Positions 45,688 through 55,261 of a stretch of DNA of 64,000 nt are shown one piece after another (position 1 is the stretch's first letter; the number at the start of each line of letters is the position of its first letter). The notes below the pieces were generated by a model, which saw only the letters and a program-made list of their open reading frames with translations, made no database searches and was not told the DNA's origin. The position numbers and the translations under genes are program-made. This DNA is from Volvox africanus (Eukaryota; Chlorophyta; Chlorophyceae; Chlamydomonadales; Volvocaceae), in contig BSDZ01000103.1 of the NCBI GenBank assembly GCA_030268105.1, positions 2,608,501-2,672,500 of the forward strand. Direction: 5' to 3'.

Positions 45688-46707
45688 GACCCTGGCAAGC
45701 GTGTGGAGGAATGTGAACCAGTTAAACTGGTTGCACCAGATGGAGAGTTTGTGTTGCCCATGACCGACAGCCCTCAGACTGCTCGGATGTTCCGGCCTGA
45801 TGAATTCCGTCAGGTTGAGACCCAACTCGGCCGTCAATTTACCTTTGACGCCACATGTAACGATTCAGGCAATAATAGTCTCTGTCCACGTTTTGCCTCT
45901 CCATCAAACCCATTTGCGACCCATAATCTTGTGGGTGAGTTTGCTTGGATTAATCCTCCTTACAATCACATTGCTCAATGGCAAAAACACTATATCTCCT
46001 GCAAACACAAAGATCCAGAAAATACCTCTGCAGTCTTTGTAGTCCCCAAGTGGAGCTCAATAGAGCACAGTATGCGAGCAGCAGGCTTTCGCCTGATCAA
46101 AACATATGCACCAGGGAAACGATTGTTCCTGAAGAAAAGTTGCACAGGAGTACGGGAGCTTATGCCCGGTGTCCCATGGCCTCTCCAGCTATGGTATGAC
46201 CGACCGTCCACTACCGTGCACTTGAACTCCATAGTTGGTTCTACACCTTCTATGATCTTTGATGCTCAACTGTGCCAAACGGCCTGCAAAGTCTTGGCCG
46301 ATTCCGGTGCCAATTGTAAAGGTACCGCAGACGGGTTTATATCCCTAACAGCCGTCAAGGAAATGGCCCTTGCTCTCAAACCCACACTTACCAGCTCAGT
46401 TAAAGTGGCTAATGGCAACACAGAACTGATTGAGGGCTCAGTTGTTACCAATCTTCAAATTGACAAGTTCCACGACACAGTCAAACTCCTTGTTCTAAAG
46501 CAAGATGTCCCAGGTGTTGATATTATCCTGGCCAATGACTGGTTAGGAAAACGAAAAGCCACAATGTGCTGGGCAACTCATACCCTGACAGTGTATAAGA
46601 AGCCAAATGATGCGTATACGTTTACGCCATCCCTTTGGTCTTCCCCGGGTATCAACGCTAACCTTGATGCGATTACCCTCATGAACTATGTCACTGCAAC
46701 ACTTTAA
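45688..46707 (+). CDS. Gyp-D Pol part 1: Dam-like N6-adenine methyltransferase domain plus protease
   Basis: In frame after the gag UAG. Residues about 40-165 resemble phage-type Dam N6-adenine methyltransferases. They show FRPDEFRQVE, RQFTFDATCND (residue 51 on), CPRFASPSNPF, WINPPYNHIAQW with the catalytic NPPY at residues 89-92 (bases 45952-45963), VFVVPKW, then APGKRLFLKK and PWPLQLWYDRP as in the family C-terminus. The equivalent domain in Gyp-B and -C has PSS in place of NPP. An aspartic protease follows (LADSGANC, residue about 205; DIILANDWLG). The frame ends in TAA at 46705. The pol frame resumes after a further one-base shift in a C-run at 46914-46919, so this copy is probably dead downstream. 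Inferred roles: modification of element or target DNA, protection from host defence, or a structural relic. Confidence 0.75.
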   Translation, partial: DPGKRVEECEPVKLVAPDGEFVLPMTDSPQTARMFRPDEFRQVETQLGRQFTFDATCNDSGNNSLCPRFASPSNPFATHNLVGEFAWINPPYNHIAQWQKHYISCKHKDPENTSAVFVVPKWSSIEHSMRAAGFRLIKTYAPGKRLFLKKSCTGVRELMPGVPWPLQLWYDRPSTTVHLNSIVGSTPSMIFDAQLCQTACKVLADSGANCKGTADGFISLTAVKEMALALKPTLTSSVKVANGNTELIEGSVVTNLQIDKFHDTVKLLVLKQDVPGVDIILANDWLGKRKATMCWATHTLTVYKKPNDAYTFTPSLWSSPGINANLDAITLMNYVTATL

Positions 46708-46949
46708 GCAGCGACTACTGTCGAGACGGTATCTGCGAAAGCAGCAGGCAAACGAATTGCTAAAGGAGCACGGAGTTATCTCCTACTTGTGCAAGCAGAG
46801 GAGCACACTCCAACTCCTGACCCCAGTTCCGGTGGGAACAATCTCCTAGCTAATTCGAAGTTATCAGAATTACTGGAGGAATACAAGGATGTATTCGAGG
46901 ACCTTCAAGGCCTCCCCCCGACCGGGACATTGGTCACACGATTCCTTTA

Positions 46950-49739
46950 GTGGATGGTGCCATACCACCCGCTAAACGAGCCTATAGGCTCACCCAACTG
47001 GAGCAACAAGAGGTCAAAAAGCAAGTTACCGAACTGCTCAATAAGGGATATATCGAACCCTCTACCTCACCCTATGGGGCTCCAGTTCTCTTTGTCGAAA
47101 AGGCAAATGGGCAAGGACTACGCATGGTCTTAGACTACCATGCGCTTAATAAACTGACCATCAAACGGCGGTATCCCATGCCCAATATTACGGACCTTTT
47201 CGACCAACTCCAAGGAGCTACCATTTTCAGCTCCCTGGACTTACAGCAGGGGTATCATCAAATACTGATCTCTCCACAGGATGTGGAGAAAACGGCCTTC
47301 ATAGCCCCAGGCATGGGCCAGTTTCAGTTGAAGGTACTTTGCTTTGGACTTACCAATGCCCGTGCAACGTTCCAAGCAGTGATGAATCGTGTCTTCACTG
47401 ACTACATTGGCAAATTTGTGCTAGTGTACTTGGACGATATACTGGTCTTTAGTAAGACCCCGGCCGAGCATGAACAGCACCTCCGTTTGGTACTGTCCTT
47501 GCTCCGAAAGCACCAATTCAAGGCAAAATTGTCGAAGTGTCAGTTCAACCGGTTCGAACTGCACTTCCTTGGCCACAAAGTAAGCCAAGAAGGCTTAAAG
47601 GTGGACGACCGCAAAGTAACAGTCATTAAAGACTGGCCTGTCCCCACGGATATTAAGCGACTGCGGGCGTTCCTTGGCTTAGCCAATTATTTCAGGAGGT
47701 TTATTCAGGGTTATTCCTCCCTTGTGGCCCCCCTCACAACCCTTACCAGTGAGAAAGTGCCCTTCCACTGGACCGAAGCCTGCGAGGCAGCCTTCCAGGG
47801 TGTGAAGCATGCCTTGACAAATGCACCAGTACTTAAACTCCCCGAGCTTGATAAACCGTTCACGGTTTGGTCTGATGCCTCAATACATGGCACAGGAGCC
47901 GTCCTCTTGCAGGATGACCACCCTGTCGCCTATACCAGTTCTAAATTCAATAAGGCAGAGTACAACTACTCAACAACAGACCAAGAGTGCCTCGGCACTG
48001 TCTTAGCCCTGGAAGAGTGGCGTTGTTACCTTGAAGGCGCCAGTGATGTAACGTTGATCACGGATCACCAACCACTGGTATACCTCCAAGAACAGAAAAG
48101 CGCGGATAAGCTATCCCGCCGCCAAGCTCGTTGGATGGAACGATTATCACGTTTCACATTTAAATGGGAGTATCGCCCTGGTCGGGTGAACGTAGCTGAC
48201 CCTATCAGTCGGGTCCACGACGTGGTGCTCAACTTGCTTTCTGCCGCGCTGATTGACAGCGACTTAGGACACCGAATCATCCGCGGGTATGACGGTGATC
48301 CCAATCTCACGAAAACTAAGGTAGCAAAGCTGCGGCTCAAAAAGAAGGGTAACTTCTGGTACAATGGGTCCCAGATTTACATCCCTAATCACGCTGACTT
48401 ACGACGGGTCATCATGAAAGAGTATCATGATACCCCATGCGCTGGCCACCGCGGCATTGACCGCACCAAACAAGCGATCGCACAAACGTACTGGTGGCCT
48501 GGACTAGATACTGACGTGAAGGCCTACGTCAAGTCTTGTCCTCAATGTCAGCATAACAAACCAACCAACACTAAGCCGGGTGGTTTGCTGCAGCCGCTCC
48601 CCATACCTTCTTCCGTGTGGGAGAGCATATCAATGGATTTGATAACCCAGCTACCAACAACTCGCAATGGGCATGATGCGATCGTAGTGTTTGTGGACCG
48701 GCTGAGCAAAATGACGCACTTTGCTCCCACACACACGACCGCAGGAGCGGAAGAGTTGGCTCGCCTTTTTGTAGCCACTGTATTCCGGCAGCACGGCCTT
48801 CCAAAGAACATTATCTCTGACCGGGACCCACGCTTTACAAGCAATTTCTGGAAGGAAATATTTCGCCTATTGGGCACCCACCTCCATATGAGCACAGCCT
48901 TCCATCCACAAACAGATGGACAAACAGAGCGAATGAACCGCTTACTGGAAGAGACATTACGGCACTATATCTCCCCTAATCAGGATGATTGGGATGATCA
49001 CTTACCGTTGATTGAGTTTGCTATCAATAACTCCAAACAACGTTCGACAGGTATGACACCATTTTTGCTTAATGGTGTCCAGCAACCGCGTGTGCCGGTT
49101 GACCTGCATATACCCTCGAAAGTGCCAGCTGCTGATGAGTACTCCACCATCATGCGCAAGCGATTGCAACTCGCTAAAACTTGTCTCCAGGCTGCGCAAT
49201 CTAGACAAAAACAGGATGCTGACTCTTCTCGGCGCCCCGTGCGTTATGAGGTTGGGCAAAAAGTGCTGTTAAGTACCAAGAATATTAACCTTAAAAAACC
49301 TGGAACTAAGAAGCTGATGCCAAAATTCATCGGCCCATATACAGTTGTCGCTAATATCGGTGAAACAGCAGTAAAACTTGGCTTACCAGCTGAATCTCGC
49401 CTACACCCGGTCTTTCATGTGTCACTCCTGAAACCATTCAAGGAGGACGCTCAGCAACAACCACCCTCACCACTCGTTATTGAGGGTGAACCATTCTACA
49501 TGGTTGAAGCCATTGTAGATCATCGGGATGTCTCAATCCGTGGGGGCAGAGGTAAAACTCGTCGAGAGTACCTTATCAAGTGGGAAGGATATGATTCCAC
49601 TCACAATACATATGAAACCGAGGCATCACTGAAAGAATCAGATCCTCTGGTGGAAGCCATCGAGGAATATGAGCGAAGACTCAAAGCCAAAGGGCCGAGA
49701 CCCACTGAGAAAGGAACCTCATCCAAGAGGAGACGGTGA
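46950..49739 (+). CDS. Gyp-D Pol part 2: RT, RNase H, integrase, chromodomain
   Basis: A 929-codon open frame. RT: KRRYPMPNITDLFDQLQ, FSSLDLQQGYHQI, CFGLTNARATFQAVMN (Arg where Pro is usual), LVYLDDILVFSK. RNase H: SDASIHGTGAVLLQD, TTDQECLGTVLALEEW, LITDHQPLVYL. Integrase: zinc HHCC (YHDTPCAGHRG, CPQCQHNK), core [42 protein letters not shown] is the GPY/F module. A chromodomain-like end is visible (EAIVDHRD, REYLIKWEGYDSTHNTYE). The first codon here is not an ATG; the frame is the continuation of part 1 after a one-base shift. Confidence 0.92.
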   Translation: MDGAIPPAKRAYRLTQLEQQEVKKQVTELLNKGYIEPSTSPYGAPVLFVEKANGQGLRMVLDYHALNKLTIKRRYPMPNITDLFDQLQGATIFSSLDLQQGYHQILISPQDVEKTAFIAPGMGQFQLKVLCFGLTNARATFQAVMNRVFTDYIGKFVLVYLDDILVFSKTPAEHEQHLRLVLSLLRKHQFKAKLSKCQFNRFELHFLGHKVSQEGLKVDDRKVTVIKDWPVPTDIKRLRAFLGLANYFRRFIQGYSSLVAPLTTLTSEKVPFHWTEACEAAFQGVKHALTNAPVLKLPELDKPFTVWSDASIHGTGAVLLQDDHPVAYTSSKFNKAEYNYSTTDQECLGTVLALEEWRCYLEGASDVTLITDHQPLVYLQEQKSADKLSRRQARWMERLSRFTFKWEYRPGRVNVADPISRVHDVVLNLLSAALIDSDLGHRIIRGYDGDPNLTKTKVAKLRLKKKGNFWYNGSQIYIPNHADLRRVIMKEYHDTPCAGHRGIDRTKQAIAQTYWWPGLDTDVKAYVKSCPQCQHNKPTNTKPGGLLQPLPIPSSVWESISMDLITQLPTTRNGHDAIVVFVDRLSKMTHFAPTHTTAGAEELARLFVATVFRQHGLPKNIISDRDPRFTSNFWKEIFRLLGTHLHMSTAFHPQTDGQTERMNRLLEETLRHYISPNQDDWDDHLPLIEFAINNSKQRSTGMTPFLLNGVQQPRVPVDLHIPSKVPAADEYSTIMRKRLQLAKTCLQAAQSRQKQDADSSRRPVRYEVGQKVLLSTKNINLKKPGTKKLMPKFIGPYTVVANIGETAVKLGLPAESRLHPVFHVSLLKPFKEDAQQQPPSPLVIEGEPFYMVEAIVDHRDVSIRGGRGKTRREYLIKWEGYDSTHNTYETEASLKESDPLVEAIEEYERRLKAKGPRPTEKGTSSKRRR

Positions 49740-49775
49740 CGCTCCCGGGACGTTTCACTTCAGAGGGGGGGGGAA

Positions 49776-50129
49776 TGTAGGAAACTACATTTACCTTAGA
49801 GAAATAGGCCCAGATAAAGCGGTAGGCAATCATGCAATAAGCATGATGCCTAACCGAAAACTAACTACAAGTAAACTTCGCGATTTGCAAAGAAGATTGC
49901 CGTACATCTTGGCTAGGTGAGCCAATATTAAAGTCACCCAGGTGAAGAGCTAAGGCCTGACATTTTAGTATCACACTACTAATTGTTCGGAGTTCAAGAC
50001 TCCGCTGTCACCGATTATTCCCAATAGATGTACAATTTCGCGACGCTAACTTACTTGCGAGCTATCTCTAAATCTACAAAAGCTACGCTTCCGCACAAAT
50101 CTAGTAGCATACTGAAAGGGGCTGCTACA
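49776..50129 (+). repeat. Gyp-D 3' LTR with polypurine tract
   Basis: Preceded by AGAGGGGGGGGGAA. The LTR matches the 5' copy with about four substitutions in 354 bp. Confidence 0.9.
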
Positions 50130-52730
50130 GCCATGACGCGTCTCACTTCTATATACGACGTGCATTGTGGGGCCGGGTCTCGGAGTTGCGCGCCGTGGAT
50201 GGCTGCAGAATCCGTTCTCACGTTGCTGTTAACACAGCGTGTATTGTTGTTGATGAAGTCCTGTTGCCGCTGATAGGCGGATCTTGTGCGCTTCCGTCCT
50301 GTGCATGCTGGATCCACAGGGCGGCTCGGCGGCGCTGGCGGGTCGCTCTTCATGTCGTCTGGCTTGGTGTGGGGATGGTGTGGTTTCTGCGTGGTCTTAC
50401 ACCACACGATAGGTGTATAACGGCGTACATGCGGGTCGAGGGATGGTGCTAGTATTGGGTTGGGGAGACTTGATTTGTGCCGGAGGCCGGTGAATGGCGG
50501 GTCGCTGGGAATCTCACGGAGGCATCTGTCTTCCAGAGGTAGCACGGACGACCAGCAACGCGGGTCATGTGCCTTCGTGTGTGGGGCTTAGGGGCATTGG
50601 GCACTTATCGCTAGGCTTAGTCGATTCAGGGCAATCTTGTGCCGGTGTTGCACCTTGCCCCGGGGGAAAGCTTCTGGAGTTCGGTGGTGGTGATGAGGTG
50701 TTGTGTTGTGTTCTTGTCAATGAGCGCGTGCATGCCTAAGCCCAGCTCTGTTAAGGGGAGCAGGCACCGGAACGGCAGAGTTCCGGGCTTTGTGTCCTGC
50801 CGTGCGTTGATGACGGAGGCGGCCGTCATGAGAGTGTTTAGGGATGTGTTGTACGGCATCCCCTTGTCTGTGATCGTGATGCCGTGGTCTCGCGCCAGGG
50901 TCAGCTGTTTTAAGGTGGTATAAAAACTGCTCTCACGTTTCAACATGTGCATCCTGGTGTCGGCCGTCAGACAACACTGCAGCTCAAGCATGGCTCTTAT
51001 CACGACGCCTAGCCGGCCTTCATCATTTAGTGATAAGACCAGCGCGCGTACTGCCATGCGCACGTAGATCGGTAGCAGGGACCCAACTCCCAATTCATAC
51101 TGTTCCGCTGGTAGCAGCACGGCACGTGTGGGGAAACTGGTGGGCAAGCCGTAGCAGCGTCGGGCTACGCGTGCTATCATCGCGTCCAAAAGTTTGATAT
51201 CGTTAGGTGTGTATGCCATGGTGGGGAAGCTGTACGACACTACCGGTTGTATACAATTCTGTATGATTCTGATGCATTGGTCCGGCGATGCTAGGGAGCC
51301 CTGAAGTAGGTCACCCTTGTCCCTCACCGTCTTGCAGACATGGGACATCTGTGCACTCCAGTTGAGAGTCATCGTCACGTGTACCCCAAGGTATTTGTAG
51401 GGCTCCGTGGGGGGTAGGTACGGCACTGCCTGGCCGCTTACCTTGATTTTTTCCTCCAGGGCTGACTTGAGTGTGCGTGTACAAGTGGGTCCGTTCAGGC
51501 CTCGGTCAGCCCAAGCTCTGTGGTGCAGGATGCCCGTCACTGCGCTTTTTTTGTGGTTTACGTACTGGCCCGCCCATTTTGAGTACAAGCTGATTTTGTC
51601 GCATTGCATTTGTAGGTCTTGTGCGTTGTTGGTCATCACAGCGAGGTCGTCGGCGTATGCGGCTGAGCTTCCGTGGTATCTGGCGTTCAAGCTGTCAGAG
51701 AGGCAGCCATATTTGTACCCTCGTCCGCCTGCACGGAGCCATCGGAGGAGTGGTTCGAGGAAGATGATGAATAGCACCGGTGAAAGCGTGTCTCCCTGAA
51801 CCGTGCCGCATTCGATCATTATTGGTGCTGTGTGGCCGTGCTCTGTCCGTATAGTGGTCCGTGCCTGGCTGTAAAGGTCCCGTACGACATAGATGAGGTC
51901 TTCGGGTAGCCCCAAGTCGTACATGATCTGTAGCAGCAGGTCGTGGTTAATGGTGTTGAATGCCGAGGAGAAGTCGACATATAGCAAGTAGAGATCTTTG
52001 CGTGTGAGGCCAGCATCCTCAATCACATGGAGCAGGTTTTGGATTTGCCTTTCCGTGTTTCTGTACCGGAGGAACCCTTCTTGCACCTCACTGAAGAATG
52101 CGAGTTCGGGAGCGACGTCCCCGATGGACACTGTGACGAGGCTAGTCCATAGCTTATAAAGGGTGTTGGCGAGGGCAATGGGTCTCTTGTTGCTCAAGAG
52201 GAGCGCATCCCCTGCTTTCGGTAGGAGGACCGTGACGGATTCAGTCCATGTCTTCGGTGTGCGGGCCTGGACCCACATAACTTTCAGGAGGTCATGGATG
52301 GTGGTCTGTAAGGTAGCAGGCAATGCCCTCAGCAACTCGTTAGGTAGTCCATCTGGTCCCGGCGTCTTATAACGGGCTAGGTGTTGGATACATTTGTTAA
52401 AGTTAAACGAGTCGGCGATGCTGCAAAGCAAGACTTTATCCGTGGCCTGTCTCGGGCTGGTTAGGGAGAAGGCGTCTGGTGCGGTGTTCTGCAGGAATGG
52501 GTACGATCGTGGGATTTCCTCGGGGCGGTACCGTCCAGTCTTTGGGGCGCTAATGGGGGCGGCCTGCTTCTGGTAGTACTGGTGTACAGCTTCAAGGATG
52601 GATTCGGGTTCCGTGCACACTTTTCCTGAGACTGGGTGTTTCACCGCAGGTAGGCCACATTCGAGTTCGTCCTTGCTGAAGATACTTTGGTGAGCCCGAC
52701 GAGGGCGTGTGGCAATCAGATGTTGGGTTC
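50130..52730 (-). pseudogene. LINE segment: reverse transcriptase
   Basis: Read from 52730 down. The frame starts QHLIATRPRRAHQSIF, directly continuing the 59823 segment. It runs to a stop at 50626, with one frameshift near there, and then continues into a Pro-rich linker ending YIEVRRVMA at 50130. RT motifs: KTPGPDGLPNELLRAL, RPIALANTLYKLW, LYVDFSSAFNTINHDLL, VQGDTLSPVLFIIFLEPLLR, AAYADDLAVMTN (YADD at about 51650), YKYLGVHVTM. This is the non-LTR RT type. By family knowledge it performs target-primed reverse transcription. Confidence 0.9.
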
Positions 52731-53545
52731 TGTTGTACGCGGGTTCAATCACCGTTTACATTTATGAAGGCCGCAATGCATTCAGATATCATGAAGCATA
52801 ATACAATCATATTAGCATGATATACTCGAGTATATCTAGCTAATCAGGCATGTCGCATCATCATTCACGACATCACGCTGTCGGTCAACATGTTTGACTC
52901 GAGGCTGATAATTAATGCGCGACCTATCCATTGGCATATTATATCACGTAATAATACTTTGAATAGTATTACCTCATCTGTGTCATAAACCATACGCGTA
53001 TGCAAGAATGCGACGATTGTGATGGTTGGGTCGGCAACCGAATATCGATATTCGGACCTTTGCATATTGCATGCGTTGCATCCAATAATATCACGAATGA
53101 CACGATATTTAGAGCAGTCTTACCAAGGTACTCACACTTGAGATCGTAATCCAGTGAGACCTGTACTGCACATCGGTATCACGACGTGATAGGTGCGAGG
53201 ACGGCCGCCTAGAGACCGAAGTCGGCGCAACGCTAACTTTGGACCAAGTATTCGAGTACTTAACTCTATTCGATACGCATACATACGATATAATAATTTA
53301 CATTCGGCCTGAGCTATTCTAGCATTCCATCTGCAGCCGAGTGATGAACATTGCCCACGGGGTCTGACGGCAGACTGTAATTCTGTAACTGAAGAACATT
53401 GTAAGTTGAATCTTTTCTTGCTATTGAGTCTTCCGCTGTCTACTATTCGCATTGGCTTGCCTTGCTGTTCGTAAGCTTGGTACGCACGCAGCTAACACCT
53501 AGACGTGCAGAGCTAATACATGATTGAAGAAGGAAGGATACAACA
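52731..53545 (+). repeat. Gyp-A2 5' LTR and primer-binding site
   Basis: TGTTGTACGCGGG to GGATACAACA, then AGTTTGGTAGCAAGACGG. 53546-53982 is untranslated leader. Confidence 0.88.
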
Positions 53546-53982
53546 AGTTTGGTAGCAAGACGGTTCGACTCACGGCTGTCTCATTGTCACTAGCAAAGAG
53601 TAGGTTCTCGCACGGGCGAGCGACGGCGAAGAGTATCACGAGATAACCTCGCCGGAAAGCTGATACGGTACTATCCTCTACCTGAACTCCTGATACAATA
53701 TCGGTCTGTTAAATAACAACCATACTTTTGTTACCCACAAGGTCTTAAGTCCGCAGAAGAAATTCTGTTGCCATCACACTTGAAATCGCCCCCTCGATAG
53801 AGTTGGGTATCGGACAGGATCAGTTGCCGAAGAGATATCAATTTGAAGGTGACAACATACTGGTGGGTTACGTTACCGTCCACGTCGGAGTTTTACTCGG
53901 GTGAGAATGGTACACGAGAGGAAATCCCTAAGGTACAGTTTTACCTCCAGCTATTTTCCTTGTGAAGTCTTAATTGAATTAC

Positions 53983-55260
53983 ATGTCGCATAATCAATAT
54001 TCCCCATCTACGGGAGGGAGTGAACGGGCCAGTGTTGGAGCCCATAATGAAGGACCGGAGATCCCACCAAATACTGATAATTTACATAATCCCCAGCCCG
54101 ACGTTCCCCAGCCAAATGGTCCTTATCCAATTCAGGGCCCCACTGGGACGTCAGATCACGCGGGGCCCCCCGAAACGGAGCCGGACCTGGCAATGGTATC
54201 ACTGCAACAAGTTATGGATGAAGGCGGAGTCCCCGGTTTCGTCGTTCCCACACCTCAATTTCATATTCCTCCCATCGTGGAACCCAAGACTATCCCAAGC
54301 GCTGCCCGCTCATATGTTCGCGATGCTAAAAGATATTTGAAGTTGGTAAAAGGTGGTGATCGCGACGAGGTAAAGTGTTTATTTATTGGGGCCACGCTAA
54401 GCGGCGTTGCGAGGGAATGGTATGACCATTGGACCACTATACAGGAGCACTTTACGTTTGAAGCACTAATTAACGCACTGCTTACTCGATTCGCTCCCGG
54501 AAATCAATCACAAGTGGCTGCCATGTACCGAGAACCACATGCAGGCACCTACCGAATGCGATCTGACGAGTCTGTGGAGGACTACCAGTTGCGGTTTGAA
54601 GGTCTGACGGCACCTATGATCGGTTTTTCAGAAGGAGACTACATTTATTGGTTCCAACGTGGTCTCCCTCTCCAGTTGGCCAGAGCGAGTATTACGGATC
54701 CGGCGCTGGAAAGGACAAGATCGTATACGTGATGGGTTCAGATCGTTCACGACGCCGAAGCTCGCCTCAGGACGGGACAAGAGCACCCGACAGCCTTAGC
54801 ACCATTACCAGTGGACACGACGCAAGATACCTCCAATGAGACTGACCCAGCACCTGAGACTACTGGCATTCCGCTACCGCCTGCACCTATGTGTCGGGCT
54901 GGCGCCCCTTCGACCAGTCGCGTCCATGTTTCTGGCAGCCGGGGATTAAGTCCACGAAATCCGCAAGTAACTCGGGATGTACGGAAGAGGAGAGACGCGC
55001 CACAGAATACCGTCGCATCACGTGGAGCTGCATCGGAATCGAAGCGGTCGAGGACAGAAAATCGATGGCTTGCTAAATGGGGATGCACCCAGACGGAGTT
55101 CGCACAGCGACGACAATTGGGAGTTTGTCTTCGGTGCGCATCAAACCATCTTACAAGGAACTGCCCACTTCTACCTCCGTTAGCTGCAGAACTACACCCG
55201 ATGGACGAAGTACAGGGCACGATTTCTGTCGATGTAGTCGGGTCACCCAGGTCGCATTAG
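53983..55260 (+). pseudogene. Gyp-A2 Gag
   Basis: ATG at 53983 (MSHNQYSPSTGGSERAS). Gag capsid motifs are SYVRDAKRYLKLVKGGDRD, CLFIGATLSGVAREWYDHW, INALLTRFAPGNQSQVA and SVEDYQLRFEGLTAPM. A TGA at 54730-54732 replaces CGA present in Gyp-A1 (39895-39897). After it the frame continues to a zinc knuckle, CLRCASNHLTRNC, and ends at TAG TAA (55258-55263). It has no hairpin like that of Gyp-B and -C after the stop. Confidence 0.85.
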
Positions 55261-55261
55261 T

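Larger units (their letters stand above)
44327..50129 (+). mobile_element. Gyp-D: gypsy element with an intact-motif methyltransferase-like domain
   Basis: 5,803 bp, LTRs 44327-44680 and 49776-50129 (354 bp each, about four differences). GCCAT is duplicated at 44322-44326 and 50130-50134. It is inserted in the LINE linker between RRVMA and ALQKDTRR. It belongs to a lineage clearly different from Gyp-A, -B and -C: shorter LTRs, unrelated Gag, different pre-tract sequence. Confidence 0.93.

Noticed and set aside
50051..50545. Minus-strand frame near 50.1-50.5 kb as an independent gene
   Set aside because: It is the Pro-rich LINE linker downstream of RT and continues in frame at 44326 after removal of Gyp-D.
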